A program made the translations under genes and the position numbers. Below, piece by piece: positions 9,119-15,880 of a stretch of DNA of 64,000 bases (the first letter of the stretch is position 1; every line of letters begins with the position of its first letter). The notes below the pieces were generated by a model, which was not told the DNA's origin, did no database searches, and worked only from the letters and a program-made list of their open reading frames with translations. Source of the stretch: Bacteroidota bacterium (GTDB lineage Bacteria > Bacteroidota > Bacteroidia > Bacteroidales > F082); contig JADJXJ010000001.1 of assembly GCA_016715945.1 (NCBI GenBank), forward strand, positions 434,001 through 498,000. Direction: 5' to 3'.

Positions 9119-9218
9119 CAACCTGCGAAAGCATTGTATCATCTACAAACCACTAAAAACAGGAGGACCGCTATCGAGATAACTTCTACCCTTTGAACCT
9201 TTAAAACAAGGAAGCTCT

Positions 9219-9806
9219 ATGAATGCTATCGAACGTAGCGACAAGGAGCTGGTGGAAAGTTATCTGAGTGGTAATCAAGCCAGTTTCGAGATTTTGCTCA
9301 ACCGCCACCAGGCACGGGTGTTTTCGTATATCCTGATGCTGGTGCGTGACCGCCAGCTTGCTGATGATATTTTCCAGGATACCTTCATCAAAGTGATCCG
9401 CACCCTGCACAGCGGCACCTACAACGAAGAGGGCAAGTTTATCCAGTGGGTGATGCGCATTGCCCACAACCTGATTATCGATCATTTTCGTAAAGCCAAA
9501 CGCCTTCCAACTGTGGATGGCGGCGGGGAAGAATCTAGGCTGATCGACCGCCTGGGACACAAAGACCCATCAGTGGAAGAAAAGATCATCAACGAGCAGA
9601 TTCACGAGCACGTGCGCAAGATGATCGACTTTCTGCCAGAGGAACAGCGCGAGGTGCTTTACCTGCGCATGTATGCCGACATGAGTTTCAAAGAGATTGC
9701 CGAACTGACCAATGTCAGCATCAATACGGCCCTCGGGCGCATGCGCTATGCCTTGCTCAACCTGCGCAAAATGGCCCGCGAAAAAAACCTTACCCTGAGC
9801 TATTGA
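9219..9806 (+). CDS. RNA polymerase sigma factor, ECF (sigma-70) family
   Basis: A 195-residue sigma factor with only regions 2 and 4. Region 2 spans about residues 20-95 (the DDIFQDTFIKVIRT helix and the QWVMRIAHNLIIDHFRK segment). Region 4 spans about 135-185, with the helix-turn-helix in MSFKEIAELTNVSINTALGRM. The linker is longer and more acidic than in typical envelope-stress ECFs, and no anti-sigma gene follows. It is followed 73 bases later by a 70-residue small protein, with a weak hairpin (TGGCG/CGCCA near 9842-9857) between them. The pairing with divergent uvrA suggests a housekeeping or stress role, but target genes cannot be read from the sequence. Confidence 0.92.
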   Translation: MNAIERSDKELVESYLSGNQASFEILLNRHQARVFSYILMLVRDRQLADDIFQDTFIKVIRTLHSGTYNEEGKFIQWVMRIAHNLIIDHFRKAKRLPTVDGGGEESRLIDRLGHKDPSVEEKIINEQIHEHVRKMIDFLPEEQREVLYLRMYADMSFKEIAELTNVSINTALGRMRYALLNLRKMAREKNLTLSY

Positions 9807-9879
9807 TTTCTTTCGCAGGCTTACAATAAAGCAGTTAATCCTGGCGTTTAACCGCCAAGTTTAACCCCAAAGCCTGCTT

Positions 9880-10092
9880 ATGAAGAAATTCTCTACGCTC
9901 CAACCCTACTTTCCCGAAATCACCCGACAGCCCCGGCGCAGGCAGCTTACCAAAATGCGTGTGCCGCGCACCCGGGAAAGACAAGAAGCCGGTCCGTCGC
10001 AGCTTGCCTTGCGCAACATCTTAGGCTTTGCTGCTGCCTGCACCTTCCAGCACACCGCCCAACAGGGCAGGGTGGAAGTGATCATCAACTGA
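9880..10092 (+). CDS. Small basic protein downstream of the ECF sigma gene, unknown function
   Basis: A 70-residue ORF with an ATG start, Arg/Gln-rich in the middle and ending with an ALRNILGFAAAC...VEVIIN segment. No domain is recognised. The ending resembles that of short Bacteroidota proteins of the form NILxYS...(x)xxxILN that I recall beside housekeeping genes, but this is a memory-based resemblance. It sits between the sigma gene and nth, leaving only 11 bases before the TTG start of nth. It could be co-transcribed with either. A large antisense frame also covers this stretch, but its product looks like a shadow of nth. Confidence 0.55.
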   Translation: MKKFSTLQPYFPEITRQPRRRQLTKMRVPRTRERQEAGPSQLALRNILGFAAACTFQHTAQQGRVEVIIN

Positions 10093-10103
10093 TTCCGCAA
10101 GTT

Positions 10104-10748
10104 TTGAAGACGAAAGAACGCTACGCGCTTTTCGTTCAGCACTTTTCCGAGCACATGCCGGTGGCCGAAACTGAGCTGGTGTACGATTCGCCATATCAGT
10201 TGCTGGTTGCGGTGATCCTTTCGGCACAATGCACCGACAAGCGGGTCAACATGCTTACGCCTGCCTTTTTCAGGCGTTTTCCCGATGCCGCATCGCTGGC
10301 CGACGCCACGGAAGCCGAAGTGTTTGAGCTTATCAGAAGTTGTTCCTATCCCAACAACAAAACCCGCAACCTGATTGGCATGGCCCGCACCCTGATGCAC
10401 GAATTCGGGGGCGTGGTGCCCGCATCGGTCGAGCAACTGATGAAGCTCCCAGGCGTGGGCCGCAAAACAGCCAATGTAATCGCCTCCGTGGTATTCGACC
10501 AACCAGCCATGGCTGTGGATACGCATGTTTTTCGTGTGGCCGAGCGGATTGGCCTGACCACCAAAGCCAGAAACCCGCTCGACTCGGAGCGGCAGCTCGT
10601 GCGACATCTTCCGGAAGAAGTCATCCCAAAGGCCCACCACTGGCTCATTCTGCATGGCAGGTATGTGTGCAGGGCGCGCAACCCGCTGTGCCACCAATGC
10701 CATATCACTCACTTCTGCCGCTGGTTCGAAAAGCAGCAAAAGGCCTAA
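10104..10748 (+). CDS. nth: Endonuclease III (DNA glycosylase/AP lyase)
   Basis: A 214-residue base-excision repair enzyme that removes oxidised pyrimidines and nicks the abasic site. The helix-hairpin-helix LPGVGRKTANVI carries catalytic Lys121, and the catalytic Asp139 is in AVDTHVFR, matching E. coli Lys120 and Asp138. The C-terminal cysteines follow C-x6-C-x2-C-x5-C, the 4Fe-4S cluster pattern of the family. The start is a TTG (10104), the only start that gives the standard N-terminus, 11 bases after the small upstream ORF. It belongs to a local group of repair genes with uvrA and recA. Confidence 0.96.
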   Translation: MKTKERYALFVQHFSEHMPVAETELVYDSPYQLLVAVILSAQCTDKRVNMLTPAFFRRFPDAASLADATEAEVFELIRSCSYPNNKTRNLIGMARTLMHEFGGVVPASVEQLMKLPGVGRKTANVIASVVFDQPAMAVDTHVFRVAERIGLTTKARNPLDSERQLVRHLPEEVIPKAHHWLILHGRYVCRARNPLCHQCHITHFCRWFEKQQKA

Positions 10749-10764
10749 CATTTTGCCCGCTCTG

Positions 10765-10795
10765 TTGTTACAGTAGCCGTTAATGCTTACTTTTG
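10765..10795 (+). promoter_or_regulatory. Bacteroidota-type promoter for bcp-recA
   Basis: TTG at 10765-10767, a 20-base spacer and TACTTTTG at 10788-10795 match the -33/-7 consensus. Transcription would begin near 10802, which places the in-frame ATG at 10783 upstream of the transcript and supports the ATG at 10819 as the bcp start. Confidence 0.65.
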
Positions 10796-10818
10796 TTTCA
10801 CCCAAAAAACTGTCAACA

Positions 10819-11274
10819 ATGTTGAAGAAAGGCGATGTGGCTCCGCATTTTCAGGGCAAAGATCAGCACGGAAACGAAGTGTCTCTTGCACAGTTCAGGG
10901 GCAAAAAACTGGTGATCTATTTTTACCCGAAAGACGACACTCCTGGTTGCACCAAAGAGGCATGCAACCTCAGGGACAACTACAACGAACTGTTGTCCAA
11001 AGGCTTCGCTGTTGTTGGGGTAAGCCCCGACAATGAGGAGTCGCACAAAAAATTTGCATCCAAATACAATCTTCCTTTTCCGCTTATTGCAGACCCTGAA
11101 CTTGGGATCATCAAGGCCTACGGAGCCTGGGGGAAAAAGTCCATGTATGGCAAGGAATACGAGGGACTGTTGCGCACTACCTTTGTGGTTGACGAAAACG
11201 GTGTGGTGGAGCAGGTGATCCAGAAGGTGAAGACCGATGACCACGCCAACCAGATTTTCAAATTATACCAATAA
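10819..11274 (+). CDS. bcp: Thioredoxin-dependent peroxiredoxin, BCP/PrxQ type
   Basis: A 151-residue peroxiredoxin that reduces hydrogen peroxide and organic peroxides with thioredoxin as electron donor. The active-site segment DDTPGCTKEAC holds the peroxidatic Cys44 and, five residues on, resolving Cys49, the PrxQ pattern. The thioredoxin-like fold shows in the FYPKDD and GVSPDNEESHKKFA segments. The start at 10819 is chosen because a good promoter ends at 10795, so the ATG at 10783 cannot be on the transcript. Its stop is 4 bases before the recA start, so bcp and recA form an operon, linking peroxide defence with recombinational repair. Confidence 0.95.
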   Translation: MLKKGDVAPHFQGKDQHGNEVSLAQFRGKKLVIYFYPKDDTPGCTKEACNLRDNYNELLSKGFAVVGVSPDNEESHKKFASKYNLPFPLIADPELGIIKAYGAWGKKSMYGKEYEGLLRTTFVVDENGVVEQVIQKVKTDDHANQIFKLYQ

Positions 11275-11278
11275 ACAT

Positions 11279-12310
11279 ATGACCTCAGACAAAGCCAAGG
11301 AAAACCTCGACAAAATCAGGCTCGAAAAACTAAAAGCCCTGGAATCCACCCTGGGCACCATAGAAAAGAACTTCGGCAAAGGCACCATTATGAAGCTGGG
11401 CGACCAGGCCGTGGAAAAACTCGATGCCATTCCCACCGGAAGCATCGGGCTGGACGCAGCCCTGGGCGTGGGCGGCCTTCCGAAGGGACGTATCATCGAG
11501 ATCTATGGGCCGGAAAGCTCCGGTAAAACAACCCTGGCGCTGCACGTAATTGCAGAGTCACAGAAAAGAGGCGGCATTGCGGCATTCATTGATGCCGAGC
11601 ACGCTTTCGACCGGTTTTATGCGCAAAAACTTGGCATCGACATCGACAACCTGCTGGTTTCGCAGCCCGACTATGGCGAGCAAGCCTTGGAGATTGCCGA
11701 AAACCTGATCCGCTCTGGCGCCATTGATGTGATTGTCATCGACTCGGTGGCTGCCCTCACACCCAAAGCCGAAATCGAAGGCGAGATGGGCGATTCGAAA
11801 GTGGGTCTGCAGGCCAGGCTGATGTCGCAGGCACTGCGCAAACTGACCGCCACCGTCAACAAAACCGGAGCGGTATGCATCTTTATCAACCAGCTACGCG
11901 AAAAGATCGGGGTGATGTTTGGCAACCCGGAAACCACCACAGGTGGCAATGCCCTGAAGTTCTACAGCTCTGTAAGGCTCGACATCCGCAAGCTCAGCCA
12001 GATCAAAGATGGCGAAAACATGACCGGTAACCGGGTAAAGGTGAAAGTGGTCAAAAACAAGGTGGCCCCGCCTTTCAAAAAAGCTGAATTCGACATCCTG
12101 TTTGGCGAGGGCATCTCCCGGCTTGGCGAAATCATTGACCTTGGTGTGGAATTCAACATCATCAAAAAGAGTGGCAGCTGGTTCAGCTATGGCGAAACCA
12201 GGCTCGGACAGGGACGCGACGCCGTGAAAAACACCCTGCGCGACAACCCTGACCTGGCTGAACAGCTTGAAGAACAGATCAAAACTGCACTTGCACAGGC
12301 AAATCTATGA
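11279..12310 (+). CDS. recA: Recombinase A
   Basis: RecA forms ATP-dependent filaments on single-stranded DNA for homologous recombination and SOS induction. The ATG at 11279 gives 343 residues, the normal length. An earlier ATG at 11237 lies inside bcp and adds 14 residues not seen in RecA. Walker A is GPESSGKTT, followed by the FIDAEHAFD and VIDSVAALTP segments (Walker B), then the KIGVMFGNPETTTGGNALKF DNA-binding loop region. It is downstream of bcp with a 4-base gap. Its TGA overlaps the ATG of a possible TPR gene, and a strong terminator follows within 25 bases of the stop. Confidence 0.98.
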   Translation: MTSDKAKENLDKIRLEKLKALESTLGTIEKNFGKGTIMKLGDQAVEKLDAIPTGSIGLDAALGVGGLPKGRIIEIYGPESSGKTTLALHVIAESQKRGGIAAFIDAEHAFDRFYAQKLGIDIDNLLVSQPDYGEQALEIAENLIRSGAIDVIVIDSVAALTPKAEIEGEMGDSKVGLQARLMSQALRKLTATVNKTGAVCIFINQLREKIGVMFGNPETTTGGNALKFYSSVRLDIRKLSQIKDGENMTGNRVKVKVVKNKVAPPFKKAEFDILFGEGISRLGEIIDLGVEFNIIKKSGSWFSYGETRLGQGRDAVKNTLRDNPDLAEQLEEQIKTALAQANL

Positions 12311-13383
12311 TCCTTAAGCATCACAAACCAATTCCGCCGTACCCCGGGGTAGGGCGGTTTTTTTTCGCAATCTTCCATAAAGCCAGCTTCGTGCTGCTCG
12401 TCATCTTCATGTTGTCGCCAGCCTGTCGCAGGACGACGCCGACTGAAGATAGCAAACCGGCAGGACAGCCTACCGATCCCCTCGAAGCCTTAACCATCCG
12501 GATCAAGGCCGACAGCACCAATGCTGCCCTCTACAACGAACGGGCAAAGGTTCATCTGAGCCTTGGTCAGATTGACAAAGCACTTGTTGACCTGAACAAA
12601 GCCCTTGAACTTAAACCTGATGAGGCAGCCTATTTCATGACCCTGGCCGAGGTATATCTGAGCATGCAAAAGCCTGAAAATGTGAATGCTGCCCTGCTAA
12701 AAGCAGTGGATCTGGCACCAACCGATCCCCTTCCGCTCGTCAAGCTGGCCGAACTTAACCTGATGCTGGAGCAATACAATACTGCCCTGGCCTACACCGA
12801 CCGCTCGCTCGAACTAAGCAGGTTCAATCCTGAAGCCTATTATGTGCGCGGCTCGGTATTCCTGGCCCGAAGCGATACGGCTTCGGCATTGCGAAACATC
12901 CTCCTTGCCCTCGATCAGAAGCAGGATTTCTATGAAGCCCTGATCAAGCTCGGCATCATCTACACCGAGCAACGCAATCCGCTGGCCGAGCAATACCTGC
13001 TCAGGGCGCTGAAATTGTTTCCCAATTCACTTCAGGCACGCTATCAGCTGGCGCTCTATCTTCAGGACAATGAGCGTCCGGACGAGGCGCTCAAACACTA
13101 CGATACCCTGCTCGTGCAAGTTCCCAACCATCCCCTGGTGCTTTACAATAAAGGTTATGTGAACCTGGTTTATCTGAATGATTTTGCCACGGCTATCGAC
13201 TTCTTCGATCAGGCACTGCTCAACGACCCCAACTATATCGACGCACTTTACAACAAAGGCCGCGCCCTGGAGGAGATGGGACGATATCTGAATGCACGTG
13301 ATGTGTATAATGAGGTATTGCGCAGGAAGCCAAACTACGAGCTGGCCGTGCAGGGCCTGAACCGCCTCGACCTGAGGAAGTAA
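12307..13383 (+). CDS. TPR-repeat protein, probable lipoprotein
   Basis: A protein of up to 358 residues made mainly of tetratricopeptide repeats. From about residue 60 to the end there are eight or nine 34-residue units with typical A-x-Y-N-x-G and A-L-x-x-P endings, such as YNKGYVNLVYLNDFATAIDFFDQAL and YNKGRALEEMGRYLNARDVYNEVL. The N-terminal 40 residues contain a hydrophobic run ending at Cys40 (LSPAC), which looks like an export signal with a loose lipobox. The ATG at 12307 overlaps the recA stop, but the recA terminator lies within codons 10-20. A later GTG near 12391 or ATG at 12409 may therefore be the true start. TPR proteins mostly act as scaffolds; the partner is unknown. Confidence 0.85.
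   Translation: MILKHHKPIPPYPGVGRFFFAIFHKASFVLLVIFMLSPACRRTTPTEDSKPAGQPTDPLEALTIRIKADSTNAALYNERAKVHLSLGQIDKALVDLNKALELKPDEAAYFMTLAEVYLSMQKPENVNAALLKAVDLAPTDPLPLVKLAELNLMLEQYNTALAYTDRSLELSRFNPEAYYVRGSVFLARSDTASALRNILLALDQKQDFYEALIKLGIIYTEQRNPLAEQYLLRALKLFPNSLQARYQLALYLQDNERPDEALKHYDTLLVQVPNHPLVLYNKGYVNLVYLNDFATAIDFFDQALLNDPNYIDALYNKGRALEEMGRYLNARDVYNEVLRRKPNYELAVQGLNRLDLRK
12334..12365 (+). terminator. Strong intrinsic terminator after recA, inside the 5' end of the next ORF
   Basis: CCGCCGTACCCC (12334-12345) is followed by GGGGTAGGGCGG (12346-12357), which pair at all but one position, then eight T residues (12358-12365). It begins 24 bases after the recA stop. It also lies within the first 20 codons of the following ORF if that ORF starts at 12307. 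Confidence 0.88.
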
Positions 13384-13389
13384 TCGGTG

Positions 13390-14088
13390 CTATCTGGTGT
13401 ATGGAACTACGTATGAATCAAGCAGTTCCCAGTTGTCGATAACCACAGGCTCGCTTTTTGGCCGGTAAAGCTTGTACCGGACAATGCCGTAGTTGCGCGC
13501 AATCCAGAAATCGAAGTAAGCCGTGTCGGGTGCGTTCTGATAATCGACCACTTTGGTGTGATACACTTCACTGTATGTTTTACCCTGGATGTCGAGCGAA
13601 GGTATCTTTTCAATTGTGGTATAATTCCCTTCGTTTATTCCGAGCAGCAATTCTTCACCAAAAGGCGTATTGGTGATCAGCACCCTGTAATACCTGCCGT
13701 TGTTGAAATACACCCTGAGGTTGTCGCTGGCTGACGACTGACCGAAAATCTTGCCCACAGTGAGCTCAAACTTGCTCATCCCGGTAAATTTGGAATGCAG
13801 CACCGACTCAATAGCCTGATAATAAAAGCCTTGCGGAGTGGTGGCGTCAGAATGGAAACGTTTGTCTTTGTACGTCCTCAGAACCCTGACCGTATCGAAC
13901 CGGCCCACGCTGGCATCGGTTGTAGTTTTCACATAAATCCAGTACGATGTGGAGTCGAAAGCGGCATATTCCCTGAACACCGGATCGATTTCAAATACCT
14001 GGGCCGGACGCAGATCCTCGGTGCCGCAGGAATGCAATACGGCGATTGCGGGTAAGACAATAAAAATGGTTATTAAAATGCGTTTCAT
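13390..14088 (-). CDS. Lipoprotein of unknown function, paired with the exported deformylase
   Basis: A 232-residue protein with a signal peptide ending LHSC (Cys21), a lipoprotein signature. The mature part is rich in beta-strand-like alternation and aromatic residues (SYWIYVKTTTD, GFYYQAIESVL, YYRVLITNTPFGEELLLGI). No domain is recognised. Its ATG overlaps the TGA of the upstream deformylase gene by 4 bases (ATGA), so the two are translationally coupled. It converges on the TPR gene with a 6-base gap. The coupling suggests a shared periplasmic role, which is inference. Confidence 0.85.
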   Translation of the reverse strand: MKRILITIFIVLPAIAVLHSCGTEDLRPAQVFEIDPVFREYAAFDSTSYWIYVKTTTDASVGRFDTVRVLRTYKDKRFHSDATTPQGFYYQAIESVLHSKFTGMSKFELTVGKIFGQSSASDNLRVYFNNGRYYRVLITNTPFGEELLLGINEGNYTTIEKIPSLDIQGKTYSEVYHTKVVDYQNAPDTAYFDFWIARNYGIVRYKLYRPKSEPVVIDNWELLDSYVVPYTR

Positions 14089-14672
14089 TTTTCGATCGTT
14101 ATCTTGTCGGTGAAAAGCACGCCGTTCAGGTGGTCAATCTCGTGTTGAAAGATGCGTGCGGTGAAGCCTTCCACATATTCTTCCAGCCATTGGCCGTTCA
14201 GTTGCTGATATCTCAGCCGGATGCCCCACGGCCTTTGCACAAGGTCGCGTTTGCCGGGTATGGACAGGCATCCCTCGGCCCGTACATGCAGCGAGTCGGA
14301 AAAGGCCAGGATCTCCGGATTCAGATAGACTTCAAAGGGTTTATCCTCTTTATCATGTCGTTGCACAATGATGAGCTGGCGGTTGATGCCAACCTGCGGA
14401 GCGGCAATGCCCACCCCCTTGTGGTCGGGATGCTGCACGGTGGAAATCATTCGCTGCGCCAATAATTTCCACAACCTGTGTTCGGGTTTTTCGATGGCTG
14501 CAGATGTAGCCCGAAGTATGGCCAACTCTTCCGGATTGGTTACCTGGGTCACATGCATTTTTTGATCCGGTTTGCCCGAGGTGATCAGCCTGCGCTCATA
14601 GCGCGAAAGCGGCTGGCTATGGGTCGGAAGCGCAAGGAATCCAACGAGCAGAATAAGGAGAAGGCGATACAT
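14085..14672 (-). CDS. Peptide deformylase family protein with an N-terminal signal peptide
   Basis: A 195-residue member of the peptide deformylase family. All three metal/active-site motifs are intact: GVGIAAPQ at 86-93, EGCLS at 133-137 (metal ligand Cys135) and QHEIDH at 176-181 (His177, Glu178, His181). Ordinary deformylases act on nascent chains in the cytosol. This one begins with a signal peptide (MYRLLLILLVGFLALPTHS, then Q), which points to export. The frame stays open upstream to 15110, but that stretch is antisense to aroC. A -7 box at 14696-14703 favours the ATG at 14672 over the one at 14687. It is coupled to the following lipoprotein gene. Whether it deformylates peptides in the periplasm or has another role is unknown. 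Confidence 0.88.
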   Translation of the reverse strand: MYRLLLILLVGFLALPTHSQPLSRYERRLITSGKPDQKMHVTQVTNPEELAILRATSAAIEKPEHRLWKLLAQRMISTVQHPDHKGVGIAAPQVGINRQLIIVQRHDKEDKPFEVYLNPEILAFSDSLHVRAEGCLSIPGKRDLVQRPWGIRLRYQQLNGQWLEEYVEGFTARIFQHEIDHLNGVLFTDKITIEK

Positions 14673-14695
14673 GTTTTTGTGCAGCATTTCGACTG

Positions 14696-14703
14696 CAAAA
14701 ATA
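14696..14703 (-). promoter_or_regulatory. Candidate -7 box for the deformylase-lipoprotein operon
   Basis: TATTTTTG on the minus strand matches TAnnTTTG. Transcription would start near 14690, giving an 18-base leader to the ATG at 14672. No clear -33 TTG is present, so support is partial. Confidence 0.4.
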
Positions 14704-14792
14704 ACCCATTTGGGATTTTTAGGACATTCCGGGCATCCGGCGCATCGCTTTAGTCCGATATTTGCATTATTAACGCACCAAATCTTACCCAC

Positions 14793-15872
14793 ATGCCTGC
14801 CAATACTTTTGGAGAAGTGTTCCGGCTGACGACTTTCGGTGAATCTCACGGACCCGCCATAGGTGGCATCATTGACGGATGTCCGCCAGGAATCGAAATA
14901 GATAATGAATACATTAACAATATGATGCGAAGGCGCAGGCCGGGACAGTCGCACCTGGCTACCCCACGCAACGAAAAGGATGTGCCCGAGATCCTGTCCG
15001 GCGTTTTTGATGGACGCACCACCGGCACACCCCTGGCTTTTATGATTCGCAACAGCGATCAGCGCTCGCACGATTACGACGAGATGAAACAACTCTATCG
15101 TCCTTCGCATGCCGATTACACCTACGAGGCCAAATATGGCATTCGCGACTACCGTGGTGGCGGGCGTTCTTCAGCCCGGGAAACAGCTGCCCGGGTGTTT
15201 GCCGGTGCCCTGGCCATGCTTTATCTGAAGCAATACGATATTGAAATAAGGGCCTGGGTGAGCGCCATAGGGAGTATAGAAGCGCCTGATTTTGATAGCG
15301 TTCCATCTTTGGAACTGATCGAATCCAATCCGGTTCGATGCCCCGATGCTGCCACTGCCGGGGCTATGGAAAGCTTAATCCTGGAAACCGGCAAAAATGG
15401 CGATACCCTCGGTGGAGTCATCACAGGCAGCATCCTTGGTTTGCCTGCAGGACTGGGTGCACCGGTGTTTGATAAATTTCATGCCGACCTGGGTAAAGCC
15501 ATGCTGAGCATCAATGCCGTCAAAGGCTTTGAATATGGCAGCGGCTTTGCGGGCACGCGTTTGCCCGGCTCGCATCACAACGATGTTTTTGTTGCAAAAG
15601 GTGGCAAAGTCAAAACGCTGACCAATCATTCGGGCGGGGTGCAGGGCGGCATCACCAATGGCATGGAAGTGCGTTTTCGCACAGCATTTAAACCTGTGGC
15701 AACCATCATGCAATCGCAGCAAACCATTACAAGGGATGGCGAGCAGGCTGCCCTGAGGGCAAAAGGTCGCCACGATGTGTGTGTGCTTCCGCGGGCTGTA
15801 GTCATTGTGGAGGCCATGGCCGCCCTGGTGTGCATAGATCATTTGCTCCGAAACAAAATGTACCAACCCTGA
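14793..15872 (+). CDS. aroC: Chorismate synthase
   Basis: A 359-residue enzyme converting 5-enolpyruvylshikimate-3-phosphate to chorismate, the last step of the shikimate pathway, using reduced FMN. The family start FGEVFRLTTFGESHGPAIG includes the GESHG signature. The RRRPGQS segment near 45-52, the GGGRSSARETAARV segment and the C-terminal QQTITRDGEQA region are all conserved features. Length is typical. It is divergent from the deformylase operon, and a following AsmA-like gene begins 8 bases after its stop, so these two may be co-transcribed. No other shikimate genes are nearby. Confidence 0.97.
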   Translation: MPANTFGEVFRLTTFGESHGPAIGGIIDGCPPGIEIDNEYINNMMRRRRPGQSHLATPRNEKDVPEILSGVFDGRTTGTPLAFMIRNSDQRSHDYDEMKQLYRPSHADYTYEAKYGIRDYRGGGRSSARETAARVFAGALAMLYLKQYDIEIRAWVSAIGSIEAPDFDSVPSLELIESNPVRCPDAATAGAMESLILETGKNGDTLGGVITGSILGLPAGLGAPVFDKFHADLGKAMLSINAVKGFEYGSGFAGTRLPGSHHNDVFVAKGGKVKTLTNHSGGVQGGITNGMEVRFRTAFKPVATIMQSQQTITRDGEQAALRAKGRHDVCVLPRAVVIVEAMAALVCIDHLLRNKMYQP

Positions 15873-15880
15873 AAAACATC

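Noticed and set aside
7413..9182. 589-codon plus-strand frame
   Set aside because: It is the complement of uvrA; the minus strand encodes intact ABC ATPase motifs.
9906..10805. 299-codon minus-strand frame
   Set aside because: It is opposite nth and has a composition typical of antisense frames; nth has all catalytic residues.
14673..15110. Upstream extension of the peptide deformylase frame
   Set aside because: It runs antisense to aroC and past a -7 box, and has no similarity to the family; a start at 14672 or 14687 is more likely.
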